Origin: CAYJPV01 sp964396055 | GTDB taxonomy: Bacteria; Acidobacteriota; Vicinamibacteria; Vicinamibacterales; JAKQTR01 | Length of the DNA stretch: 16,508 bases | Direction: 5' to 3' | Assembly: GCA_964396055.1 (NCBI GenBank) | Contig: CAYNDV010000106.1 | Coordinates: forward strand, 1-16,508 | In this document: one piece after another, positions 7,512 through 14,621 of the stretch | How the letters are laid out: every line of letters starts with the position of its first letter | Position numbering within the stretch: position 1 is the first letter of the stretch | Position numbers and translations under genes: made by a program | Notes under the pieces: model-generated | Database searches by the model: none | What the model was told of the DNA's origin: nothing | What the model saw: the letters and a program-made list of their open reading frames with translations, nothing else

Positions 7512-7556
7512 ATCATACGCCAGCCCTAGCCCCGAGCCCCGAGCCCCGAGTAAGAT
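7512..7556. promoter_or_regulatory. Back-to-back promoters of the small membrane protein and glnS with a heptamer array between
   Basis: Minus strand: TATGAT (7517-7512), then six bases, then GTG 7505. Plus strand: TAAGAT (7551-7556), then six bases, then ATG 7563. Between them are CAGCCC (7521-7526), TAGCCCC (7527-7533), GAGCCCC (7534-7540), GAGCCCC (7541-7547) and GAGTAAG (7548-7554). Both starts lack a Shine-Dalgarno. The equal 6-nt spacing on both sides supports two leaderless transcripts; this is inference. Confidence 0.55.
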
Positions 7557-7562
7557 CACCTC

Positions 7563-9242
7563 ATGTCGGACGAGAAACCACTCGATTTCATCCGGGCGAT
7601 CGTGGCCGAGGACGTGAGCAGCGGGAAACACGGCGGTCGTGTCTGCACGCGGTTCCCACCCGAGCCCAACGGGTACCTGCACATCGGCCACGCCAAGGCC
7701 ATCGGCGTCGATTTCGGCGTGGCCCAGGAGTTCGGCGGCCGCTGCCACCTGCGTTTCGACGACACCAACCCGGCGAAGGAAGACGTCGAATACGTCGATT
7801 CGATCAAGGAAGACGTCCGGTGGCTCGGCTACGACTGGGGCGAACACGAGTACTTCGCGTCGGACTACTTCGAGCGGCTCTACCAGTGGGCCGAAGAGCT
7901 GATCATCAAGGGACTGGCCTACGTCGACAACCTGACGGCCGAAGAGGTGCGCGCGCATCGCGGCACGTTGACCGAGCCGGGCCGTGAGAGCCGGTTCCGC
8001 AACCGCCCCGTGGTCGAGAACCTCGATCTGTTCCGCCGGATGCGGATGGGCGAGTTCGAGGACGGCACCTACACGCTGCGGGCGAAGATCGACATGGCGT
8101 CGCCGAACATCAACATGCGGGATCCGACGCTGTACCGCATCCGGCGCGCCCATCACCACCGCACCGGCGACGCGTGGTGCATCTACCCGATGTACGACTA
8201 CGCCCACGCCCTCTCCGACGCGATCGAGGGTATCACCCACTCGCTCTGCACCCTCGAATTCGAGGATCACCGGCCGCTCTACGACTGGTGCGTCGCCAAC
8301 TGCAGCGTGCCCAGCGTGCCGCGCCAGATCGAGTTCGCCCGGCTCAACCTCACCTACACGATCATGAGCAAGCGTCGCCTGCTGGCGCTCGTGCAGGAGG
8401 GCGTCGTGTCGGGCTGGGACGATCCCCGCATGCCCACGATTTCGGGCCTGCGCCGCCGGGGGTACACGCCTGAGTCGATTCGCGAGTTCATCACGCGCAT
8501 CGGCGTCGCGAAGCGCGAGAACCTGGTGGACGTGGCCCTGCTCGAGGACGCGGTCCGTGGCGACCTCAACCGGCGGGCGCCGCGGGCGATGGCCGTGCTC
8601 AACCCCCTGCGGGTCGTCATCGAGAACTACCCCGAAGACCGGACCGAGGAGATGGCCATCCCCGTGAACCCGGAAGACCCCGCCGCCGGCCACCGGATGG
8701 TGCCGTTCTCGCGTGAACTCGTCATCGATCGCGACGATTTCATGGAAGACCCGCCGAAGAAGTTCTTCCGCCTGGCGCCGGGACGGGAGGTGCGCCTGCG
8801 CGGGACGTACTTCCTCACCTGCCAGCGCGTGGTGAAGGACGACGCCGGAACCGTGACGGAACTGCGGTGCACCTACGACCCGGCCACGCGTGACGGCAAC
8901 GCGCCCGACGGGCGGCGGCCGAAGGCCACGATTCACTGGCTGTCCGCGCCGCATGCGGCGGCAGTCGAGGTGCGGCTCTACGACCGGCTCTTCACGAATC
9001 CCACGCCGGGCGACGAGGCTGACGGCGGCGACTGGAAGGCGTCGCTCAATCCCGACTCGTTGAAGACCCTGACCTCGGTCCCGGTGGAGCCGGTGCTCGC
9101 ACAGGCCAGGCCCGGCGACCGCTTCCAGTTCGAGCGCGTCGGGTACTTCGTCGTCGATCCGTCGTCGTCGCCAGGCAAGCCGATCTTCAACCGCACCGTC
9201 CCGCTGAAGGACAGCTGGGCGCGGATGCAGACGAAGGGCTAG
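7563..9242 (+). CDS. glnS: Glutaminyl-tRNA synthetase
   Basis: 559 residues, close to the roughly 554 of the Escherichia coli enzyme. It charges tRNA-Gln with glutamine in the cytoplasm, using ATP. Class I signatures are plain: EPNGYLHIGHAKAI with HIGH at 40-43, and TYTIMSKRR with MSKR at 268-271. The catalytic domain runs to about residue 335 and the anticodon-binding beta-barrel domains (FSRELVIDRDDFMEDPPKKFFRL onward) to the end. The C-terminal NRTVPLKDSW block is typical. The GlnRS-type acceptor pocket distinguishes it from GluRS. In bacteria GlnRS spread by transfer from eukaryotes, and many phyla use GatCAB instead, so its presence is a useful lineage character. ATG 7563 has no Shine-Dalgarno but sits 6 nt after TAAGAT. 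The META gene follows 9 bp later. Confidence 0.97.
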   Translation: MSDEKPLDFIRAIVAEDVSSGKHGGRVCTRFPPEPNGYLHIGHAKAIGVDFGVAQEFGGRCHLRFDDTNPAKEDVEYVDSIKEDVRWLGYDWGEHEYFASDYFERLYQWAEELIIKGLAYVDNLTAEEVRAHRGTLTEPGRESRFRNRPVVENLDLFRRMRMGEFEDGTYTLRAKIDMASPNINMRDPTLYRIRRAHHHRTGDAWCIYPMYDYAHALSDAIEGITHSLCTLEFEDHRPLYDWCVANCSVPSVPRQIEFARLNLTYTIMSKRRLLALVQEGVVSGWDDPRMPTISGLRRRGYTPESIREFITRIGVAKRENLVDVALLEDAVRGDLNRRAPRAMAVLNPLRVVIENYPEDRTEEMAIPVNPEDPAAGHRMVPFSRELVIDRDDFMEDPPKKFFRLAPGREVRLRGTYFLTCQRVVKDDAGTVTELRCTYDPATRDGNAPDGRRPKATIHWLSAPHAAAVEVRLYDRLFTNPTPGDEADGGDWKASLNPDSLKTLTSVPVEPVLAQARPGDRFQFERVGYFVVDPSSSPGKPIFNRTVPLKDSWARMQTKG

Positions 9243-9251
9243 GAGCGCAGC

Positions 9252-10133
9252 ATGATGGTCCCCCTGTTTGCCCTTGCCGTCGCCCTCGCCCAGGCTCCAC
9301 AGGCGCCGAGCCTCGAGGAACTGAAGAACGCCACCTACACCGGCATCACCAACGAAGCGGTGACGCTGAAGGACGGTGTCTTCGAAGGGCCGCCCTTCGT
9401 GGCTGGCGGTGCGGCTCGACCGCGAATCGAGCTGGCGCGACTCATAGTGGCCACGGGAGCGGTTGGCCCCGATCGGCGGCCCGCAGCCGCGGTGATCCTG
9501 ATGGAAAGCGGCGGCGGGACGGGCCTCAGGCACTACCTGGCCCTCGTCGGCCGTGACGGCGCCGCGGTACGCAACGTGTCGACCGTCGCGGTCGGGGACC
9601 GGGTGGCGCTGCGTGCCCTGTCCATCCGCGATGCGGCCGTCGTGCTCGACGTGATCGCCCACGGCCCCGGCGAGCCAGCCTGCTGCCCGACGCAGAAGCA
9701 GCGCCGGACGTGGCGGTTCGAGAAAGGCACGCTGACGGAAGCGCCGGCACAGGTGCTGGGCACCGTGTCGATGGCCGACCTCGAAGGCACGGCCTGGGCG
9801 TTGACGAGCTTGAACCTCGCTGAACCCCTGCCCGAACCGGCGGTGGCCACGCTCCAGGTGACCGCCGGGCGCATCGGCGGCAGGGGTGGCTGCAACCGCT
9901 TCAACGGCACCGTGACGCCAGGCGCCGCCCCAGGAGCCCTCACGGTGGGCCGGCTGATGTCGACGATGATGGCCTGCCCCGAGCCCGTGATGGGCGTCGA
10001 GCGCCGTTTTCTGAAGGCCCTCGAACGCGTGACGTCCTTCACGTTCGTGCAGGGACACCTGGCCCTGGCCTATCGGGACGGCGACACCCTGCGGACCCTC
10101 ATGTTCAAAGGCGAGGCCGGGGGCTGGCGGTAG
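9252..10133 (+). CDS. Exported META-domain (HslJ-like) protein
   Basis: 293 residues. A short signal-like N-terminus (MMVPLFALAVALAQAPQ) suggests export; there is no lipobox Cys. Residues about 20-160 form a separate domain with a conserved-looking HGPGEPACCPTQKQRRTWRF segment (Cys134-Cys135). Residues about 175-288 are a META domain: LEGTAWALTSLN, GGCNRFNG around Cys214, LMSTMMACPEPVMGVERRFLKAL around Cys242, and the FVQGHLAL and TLMFK end strands. META proteins such as HslJ are small envelope or stress-linked proteins of unclear chemistry, so no enzyme role is claimed. AGGAG (9241-9245), overlapping the glnS stop, lies 6 nt before ATG 9252; a second ATG follows at 9255. Co-transcription with glnS is likely. 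It converges on the amidohydrolase gene with a 29-bp gap. Confidence 0.85.
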   Translation: MMVPLFALAVALAQAPQAPSLEELKNATYTGITNEAVTLKDGVFEGPPFVAGGAARPRIELARLIVATGAVGPDRRPAAAVILMESGGGTGLRHYLALVGRDGAAVRNVSTVAVGDRVALRALSIRDAAVVLDVIAHGPGEPACCPTQKQRRTWRFEKGTLTEAPAQVLGTVSMADLEGTAWALTSLNLAEPLPEPAVATLQVTAGRIGGRGGCNRFNGTVTPGAAPGALTVGRLMSTMMACPEPVMGVERRFLKALERVTSFTFVQGHLALAYRDGDTLRTLMFKGEAGGWR

Positions 10134-10140
10134 CCGGGCC

Positions 10141-10180
10141 GACGGCCTGACGACCCAGCGGCCTAACGGCCCAACGGCCG
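10141..10180. repeat. Imperfect 8-bp tandem repeat (RACGGCCY) across the ends of two convergent genes
   Basis: Five consecutive octamers: GACGGCCT, GACGACCC, AGCGGCCT, AACGGCCC, AACGGCCG. The array starts 8 bp after the META stop and runs into the last codons of the amidohydrolase, whose stop (10165-10163) and C-terminal RPLGR it encodes. It resembles the GAACGGCC-like repeat at 14551-14580. GC-rich pairing could form weak hairpins, but no T-run follows on either strand. Confidence 0.6.
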
Positions 10181-11485
10181 GACAATCACCCCGTCCTTCA
10201 TCACGAACATCACGCGCCTGACCGCCGAGATGTCCTGGGTCGGGTTGCCGTCCACCGCGACGAGGTCCGCCAGGTAGCCGGGTGTCACCTGCCCCAGCCT
10301 GTCGCCCCAGCCCATCACCCTGGCGTTGACCGCCGTGGCCGCCAGCAGTGCCTGGGTGGGCGTCATGCCGTACTCGGCCATCAGCTCCAGTTCGCGGGCG
10401 TTGGTGCCGTGGGCGAAGACGCCGACGTCGCTGCCGAGGCCGATGGTCACGCCGAGTTTCAAGGCCAGCTGAAACGCCTGGCGCCCCTGTTCCATCGAGG
10501 CGGGCGGCTTGCTCACGCCCGGCTTGTAGCCCTGGTTGTAGATGGCCGAGGCCTCCTGGGCCGCGAGGGTGGGATACAGCACCACGCCCCGTTCGGCCAT
10601 CAGCCTGAAGACCTCCTCGGTGCCGTTGTAGCCGTGCTCGATCGTCTGCGCCCCGGCCCAGACGGCGTTCTTCATGCCGACGGGATGCGACGCGTGCACG
10701 GCCACCGGCCGGCCTGCCGCCGTAGCCTCCTTCACCGCCACGGTCATCTCGTCGAGGGTCAATGTCGGGACGTTCGAACCGCCGGGCCCCCGCCGGTAAT
10801 CGGCATACAGTTTGACCACGTCGGCCCCGTGCCCGATCTGGTCGCGAACGGCCCACAGCATCTGGTCGGCGCCGCTCACCTCCTCGGCGCCCCGCGGCAG
10901 GATCGCGTTGGTGGCGAAGCCCCTCGGCCCCGGTCCGTAGCTGCCGCTGGCGACGATGGCCTTGGTCGCCACCTGCAGACGCGGGCCCGGAATGCGTCCC
11001 TCGTTGACCGCCTGCTGCACCGAGACGTCCGCGTACTCCGCTCCCTCGGTGCCCAGGTCGCGCAGGGCCGTGAACCCGGCGCGCAGGGTGGCTTCGCAAT
11101 GGCGGACGGCCAGAATCGTCCTGTAGGCGAGCGTCTCCTTGACCACCTGGTCGTTCCAGACCGTCTCGTTGTACGGGTGCAGGTAGATGTGCGAGTGCGC
11201 GTCGATGAGGCCAGGCAGCAGCGTGGCGCCCGGCAGATCGATCACGGTCGTGCCTGGCGGCGCGGTGATCGCGGCGGCCGGGCCGACGGCGACGATCCGG
11301 TTGTCCGTGACGAGCACCGCGAGGCCGTCCCGCGCGGCGGGCGTGACGGCGTCGAATACGCGTGCCGGCTTCAGCAGCACGCTCGCGGCGGCGGGCGCCT
11401 GCGCGCGGCCCGGCGTTCCAGAGAGTGCCGCCGCAGCGGCGAGGGCCGCCACAGTGGCCACGAGACGACGAACAGTGGTTCCCAT
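10163..11485 (-). CDS. Exported amidohydrolase (imidazolonepropionase-like metal-dependent hydrolase)
   Basis: 440 residues. Signal peptide at about 1-30 (RRLVATVAALAAAAALSGTPGRAQA). Amidohydrolase-superfamily metal site: H97-x-H99 in DAHSH, K225 in VVKLYADY (likely the carboxylated bridging lysine), H264 in VHASHP, H284 in IEHGYNG and D353 in GLGSDVG. The DLVAVDGNPTQDISAVRRVMFVMKDGVIV end closes the small beta domain. Members of this exported clade include prolidase-like dipeptidases and related hydrolases; the exact substrate is not determined, and cleavage of peptides or cyclic amides in the periplasm is inference. ATG 11485 is chosen because GGGGAGG (11497-11491) lies 5 nt upstream; the GTG at 11491 overlaps that ribosome site. 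It lies downstream of the oxidase operon on the same strand, separated by a REP pair, so some read-through is possible. Confidence 0.88.
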   Translation of the reverse strand: MGTTVRRLVATVAALAAAAALSGTPGRAQAPAAASVLLKPARVFDAVTPAARDGLAVLVTDNRIVAVGPAAAITAPPGTTVIDLPGATLLPGLIDAHSHIYLHPYNETVWNDQVVKETLAYRTILAVRHCEATLRAGFTALRDLGTEGAEYADVSVQQAVNEGRIPGPRLQVATKAIVASGSYGPGPRGFATNAILPRGAEEVSGADQMLWAVRDQIGHGADVVKLYADYRRGPGGSNVPTLTLDEMTVAVKEATAAGRPVAVHASHPVGMKNAVWAGAQTIEHGYNGTEEVFRLMAERGVVLYPTLAAQEASAIYNQGYKPGVSKPPASMEQGRQAFQLALKLGVTIGLGSDVGVFAHGTNARELELMAEYGMTPTQALLAATAVNARVMGWGDRLGQVTPGYLADLVAVDGNPTQDISAVRRVMFVMKDGVIVRPLGR

Positions 11486-11512
11486 GCACACCTCCCCGCG
11501 TGCCGTCGCCCT

Positions 11513-11576
11513 GTAGCGCAGGCCTTCAGGCCTGCCGTGGCACGCCGCATCCGGCAGGGCTGAAGCCCTGCCCTAC
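11513..11576. repeat. Inverted pair of GTAG-type REP hairpins (BIME-like element)
   Basis: Left: GTAG (11513-11516), C, then stem GCAGGCC / GGCCTGC (11518-11535) with loop TTCA. Right, on the minus strand: GTAG (11576-11573) and stem GCAGGGC / GCCCTGC with the same TTCA loop (11571-11554). A 16-bp spacer separates them. The stems differ at a paired position (C-G against G-C), so pairing is kept by compensatory change. Together with 1078-1101 this is a repeated family of the type moved by REP-associated tyrosine transposases; none is encoded in this window. The right-hand GTAG supplies the stop codon of the upstream oxidase subunit gene. Confidence 0.85.
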
Positions 11577-12688
11577 ACCTGTCGTGGCGGCGGGACCTTC
11601 CAGAGCGCCCGGACCATCCAGGCAACCGATCCGAGTGCCACCAGCAGCAGCGCCGCGAAGATCGCGATGGGCCCCCACTGCGAAACCACCCACGTTACGT
11701 TGGCAAACCCTGCCGCCGCCAGCGACGCCTGCCGCACCGTGTCCCGCGTCAGGATCATCATGACGATGCCGAGTGGCAACGTCACGGCGGCGGCCGTCAC
11801 GTACGCATGCGGCCGGCCGCCGGCCGCGCCGGCCAGCGTGAGGAACCCCGCGCCTGCGAAGGTCAGGAAGATGCCGGCCAGCAGGACGATGAGCGCCGCC
11901 ATGTCCTGGCCCATGAACCGCAGCACCACGTCGCGCGGCAGGGCTGCCAGCCACCACAGGCCGGTGAAGACGTTGAGCGCCGTCATGACGCCGCAGACGA
12001 ACGCCCCATACCGCACGGCCCATCGCCCGAATGCCGCATCGGCACGCCACCGCATGGCGCCCGCGACCGCCACCGCGAGGCCGCTGACCGCGATGGCGCC
12101 GAGGACCATGTGCAGGTGCCTCGGCACCAGCGACAGGTCGGCCAGGTTCAACAGCGTGCCGCGGCCGTTCGCGGCGTACAGGGCTGGCAGGTCCTGCGGC
12201 CGCAGCATCATCGTCATGTTGTTGCCGTAGATGAGCGCGACGAGGCCCACGACGGCGGCAATCGACCACGCCAGCACGCGGCCGGCCGGTCCCGCATCTG
12301 CGTCGCGGTACGACAGCGTGTACGCGCCGTAGTAGGCGAGAATCAGCAGCGGAATCACGGCCAGCCACCACCAGCCCATCAGCACCGAGGACACGAAGAA
12401 TACGCGGCCGTACAGCACCTGCAGGAACAGCAGGGCCGCCACGCCCATCGTCACGGCCACCGAGATGAGCACGGGCATGCTCTTCACGACCAGGCGGACC
12501 AGCGTCGCGTCGTGGGGCCGATCGCCCCGCCGCGCCCGCACGCGGGCGATGGCGCCCAGGAGCGAGCCGCCCAGCACCAGGTTCATCGGGATCAGGTGCA
12601 GGAAGAACGTGAGCACGAGCAGGCCCCACAGGAGCCAGCCCGGCGCCGGCAGCGGGACAGGATCGGGTTGGGGGATGGGCGGGATCAC
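11573..12688 (-). CDS. Membrane subunit II of a cytochrome bd-superfamily oxidase
   Basis: 371 residues with about nine or ten membrane helices and no signal peptide. Its start GTG 12688 overlaps the stop of the preceding subunit-I gene by 4 bp (GTGA, 12688-12685), with GGAGG (12699-12695) 6 nt upstream, so translation is coupled. A longer frame upstream (to 12880) is only overlap with the other gene. Candidate heme or proton-path residues are His31 (FFLHLIPMNLVLGG) and His191/His193 (VPRHLHM). The first helices (H-x8-GG pattern, then a basic loop, then MPVLISVAVTMGVAALLFLQVLYG) parallel the start of subunit I, which suggests a distant shared origin, as for CydA-like second subunits. It is placed here mainly by context; alone I would call it a hypothetical membrane protein. 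The stop codon TAG comes from a REP element. Confidence 0.7.
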   Translation of the reverse strand: MIPPIPQPDPVPLPAPGWLLWGLLVLTFFLHLIPMNLVLGGSLLGAIARVRARRGDRPHDATLVRLVVKSMPVLISVAVTMGVAALLFLQVLYGRVFFVSSVLMGWWWLAVIPLLILAYYGAYTLSYRDADAGPAGRVLAWSIAAVVGLVALIYGNNMTMMLRPQDLPALYAANGRGTLLNLADLSLVPRHLHMVLGAIAVSGLAVAVAGAMRWRADAAFGRWAVRYGAFVCGVMTALNVFTGLWWLAALPRDVVLRFMGQDMAALIVLLAGIFLTFAGAGFLTLAGAAGGRPHAYVTAAAVTLPLGIVMMILTRDTVRQASLAAAGFANVTWVVSQWGPIAIFAALLLVALGSVAWMVRALWKVPPPRQV

Positions 12689-14442
12689 TGCACACCTCCG
12701 GTCGGCGCCTTCGTCGGGAGCGTGGCGAGGTAGTCGGCCAGGGCCCGGCGTTCGTCGTCGGTGCCCTCGAAGGCCGGCATCATCTCGTTGACCTCCGGCA
12801 ACCGGCCGATCATTTCGTAGAACACCGAAGGTGTGCGGCCCTTCGCGTCGAAGGGCGCCATCGCTTCGGCGCCGTGGCACGCGGCGCAGTTGGCTTCGAA
12901 GTACGCCTGGCCCAGCGCGGCCGCCTCAGGGACGGCGGGCCGCACCTCGGCGGGCCTCGCCCCGCCGAGCAGCGCCAGATAGGCCGCCAGCAACTCGCGC
13001 TCCTCAGTGGTGCCGACAAAGGGCGGCATGCGCCGGCTCCGCCATGTTCGGAGGTGCAGGTGCGGGTCGTTCCAGGCCGTCGTCTCGCCGGCCGCGTCCA
13101 CCGGCACCGCCAAGCGTGCCAGCATGCCGTCGAGGGCGGTCGCGCTCTTGCCGGCCACGAGCGGCCGGACGGCGAGGTAGCCGTCCACGGTGTGGCACGC
13201 GGCGCACAGGGCACGGAACAGTTCGCGCCCCTGGTGCATCGCGCGTTGCGGATATTCGTCGGGCGCGTACAGATCCTGCGGCGTGGGCCGCAGCCATGCC
13301 GACGCCAGCCGCACGCCCGTGTTGTTCAGGGCGTCGACCGAGTAGGCGTCGGCGCCGAATCGCGTGACGTGCGACGCCACCGGCGCGGGCACGCCGTCGG
13401 GGGGCGGCAGACGAACGCCGTTCACGAACAGGACGCCGCCCAGCACGTAGGGCTTGCGGAGATCCTCGCGCACCCATTCGGCGCCGCCCATGGCAACGAA
13501 GCCGAGCAGCATCAGGAACGCCGCGACCGGACGGCCGAAGGTGCGGCTCCTGAACAGCACGACCGCGATCGTGGCGAGCGTGAGCGCCACGGCAGCCACG
13601 ACCACCCAGAAGGCCGCCCGGATGGCCACGGGATGGCCGGTGTCTGCGCCCGAGACCACCGCAGTCATCAGGGCTGGCAGGCTACCGTCCTTCGCGCCGA
13701 GAATCTCGGCTACCGGGACGCCGGCGCCGGCAGCGGCGCCGAGGTACCACGCCAGCGTGATGGGCAGCACGACGGCTGTCGGCACGACCCAGCCCCATCC
13801 GGCGTACCGCGCCACCTTCTCCTTCAGTGAGAGATCCGTCAGCCGCGTCGCCGTCAGCATCGCGTACAGGCCGGCCAGCCCGGCGCAGGCAGCCGTCCGG
13901 GCCGCCAGCCCCGGCCAGTAGGTGGGGTTGAGCAGGCCGTCCCAGAAGGACCGGGTGGTCACCCAGTCGCCAGGCGTGAGCATGAAGGTGAGAATGCCGT
14001 TGATCACCACCAGGCTGAGCCAGGCGTTAGCGGCATAGAGCCAGCCAACGGCCTCGTGCGCCCGCGGCGACAGGCGATCCCAGCCGTAGTAATAGACCAT
14101 CGCCGCGACGATCTCGGCGAGGAAGAACGTCCACTCGATCGCCCAGGCCCACACGAACGTGTTGATGAGTGTGGCGGTGCCCTGCGGGTGGACCAGGCCG
14201 ATCGTGAACCAGATGCCCACACCGGTGATGGCGCCCATCACCAGGGTCAGCAGGATGAAGAAGCGGCTGTGCTGCCGGACGAATCCCAGGAACGCCGCGT
14301 CCTGTTCACGCCGGGCCTTGCGCTCGGCGAGCACGAGGAACACGCCGCCGCCGACGGCGAAGTGCGAGATGAAGACGTGCACAATCGCGATCGCGGCAAT
14401 GAGCAAGCCGCTCGCCGGCACGTCCCAGACCGGGTAGTTCAC
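12685..14442 (-). CDS. Cytochrome bd-superfamily oxidase subunit I with fused di-heme cytochrome c domains
   Basis: 585 residues. Residues 1-340 resemble CydA: His22/His27 near the first helix (VHVFISHFAVGGG), an ITGVGIWFTIG block, Glu103 and Glu110 in AIEWTFFLAE (compare Glu99/Glu107 of Escherichia coli CydA), and YYYGWDRLSPRAHE. The long quinol-binding Q-loop of CydA is not seen. After the last helix come two c-type heme sites, C413-AAC-H417 and C519-AAC-H523, each with a likely distal Met (RMPPF Met472; EMMPAF Met554/555). This fits the bd-superfamily branch that carries C-terminal cytochrome c domains and probably takes electrons from cytochrome c rather than quinol. It would reduce O2, or another acceptor, at the membrane, with the c domains periplasmic. 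GTG 14442 has GGGGAGGA (14457-14450) 7 nt upstream. Heme ligands of the b/d centres are not proven. Confidence 0.85.
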   Translation of the reverse strand: MNYPVWDVPASGLLIAAIAIVHVFISHFAVGGGVFLVLAERKARREQDAAFLGFVRQHSRFFILLTLVMGAITGVGIWFTIGLVHPQGTATLINTFVWAWAIEWTFFLAEIVAAMVYYYGWDRLSPRAHEAVGWLYAANAWLSLVVINGILTFMLTPGDWVTTRSFWDGLLNPTYWPGLAARTAACAGLAGLYAMLTATRLTDLSLKEKVARYAGWGWVVPTAVVLPITLAWYLGAAAGAGVPVAEILGAKDGSLPALMTAVVSGADTGHPVAIRAAFWVVVAAVALTLATIAVVLFRSRTFGRPVAAFLMLLGFVAMGGAEWVREDLRKPYVLGGVLFVNGVRLPPPDGVPAPVASHVTRFGADAYSVDALNNTGVRLASAWLRPTPQDLYAPDEYPQRAMHQGRELFRALCAACHTVDGYLAVRPLVAGKSATALDGMLARLAVPVDAAGETTAWNDPHLHLRTWRSRRMPPFVGTTEERELLAAYLALLGGARPAEVRPAVPEAAALGQAYFEANCAACHGAEAMAPFDAKGRTPSVFYEMIGRLPEVNEMMPAFEGTDDERRALADYLATLPTKAPTGGVQ

Positions 14443-14469
14443 GGGGCAGTCCTCCCCGGGGGCGGGGCC

Positions 14470-14502
14470 ATCTTACTACCGGGGGCACGGGGCGTGGGGC
14501 TG
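14470..14502 (-). promoter_or_regulatory. Putative promoter of the bd-like oxidase operon with heptamers upstream
   Basis: Reading the minus strand: units CAGCCCC (14502-14496), ACGCCCC (14495-14489), GTGCCCC (14488-14482), then CGG, then TAGTAAGAT (14478-14470), with TAAGAT as a TAnnnT -10. Transcription would start near 14463, giving a leader of about 20 nt that contains the ribosome site. This is the same design as glnS (GCCCC, short gap, AGTAAGAT). Confidence 0.5.
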
Positions 14503-14505
14503 GTC

Positions 14506-14531
14506 AGAAGCAAGAAGCAAGAAGCAAGAAG
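14506..14531 (+). repeat. Tandem heptamer array, unit AGAAGCA
   Basis: Units at 14506-14512, 14513-14519 and 14520-14526, then partial AGAAG (14527-14531). It is purine-rich on the plus strand, similar in character to the ACAGAAG array at 1025-1058. It lies between the oxidase promoter and the end of the radical SAM gene. Confidence 0.9.
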
Positions 14532-14550
14532 GGATCACGCTGTCGCGCCG

Positions 14551-14580
14551 AGGGCCGAACAGCCGAGAGCCGAACGGCCC
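14551..14580 (+). repeat. Imperfect 7-8 bp repeat (AGGGCCGA / ACAGCCG / AGAGCCGA / ACGGCCC)
   Basis: Four related units with a GCCGA core. GGGCCG (14552-14557) and CGGCCC (14575-14580) could pair around a 17-nt loop. There is no T-run, so I do not call a terminator. Composition is close to the octamers at 10141-10180. Confidence 0.5.
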
Positions 14581-14582
14581 TT

Positions 14583-14617
14583 CGTAACCGTGAACCCTGA
14601 ACCGTGAACCCTGAACC
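14583..14617 (+). repeat. Alternating heptamer array GTGAACC / CTGAACC
   Basis: A degenerate CGTAACC (14583-14589) is followed by GTGAACC (14590-14596), CTGAACC (14597-14603), GTGAACC (14604-14610) and CTGAACC (14611-14617). The strict alternation means the unit can also be seen as a 14-mer, which suggests duplication of two-unit blocks. Confidence 0.9.
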
Positions 14618-14621
14618 TTCC

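Noticed and set aside
7227..11489. A 1420-codon stop-free minus-strand frame
   Set aside because: It runs antisense through all of glnS and the META gene and out of frame through the amidohydrolase. Its product is Arg/Gly/His-rich low-complexity sequence typical of high-GC shadow frames. Only its last 92 codons (from 7505) look like a real protein.
11807..12733. Plus-strand frame opposite the oxidase subunits
   Set aside because: Its His/Gln/Arg-rich sequence has no motif, and the minus strand has membrane helices and a 4-bp coupled overlap with its partner.
12689..12880. N-terminal extension of oxidase subunit II
   Set aside because: The added residues overlap subunit I and read as a basic shadow sequence. 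GTG 12688 has a good GGAGG and a 4-bp coupled overlap.
14552..14580. Intrinsic terminator for the radical SAM gene
   Set aside because: The possible stem is only 6 bp with a 17-nt loop and there is no T-run on either strand.
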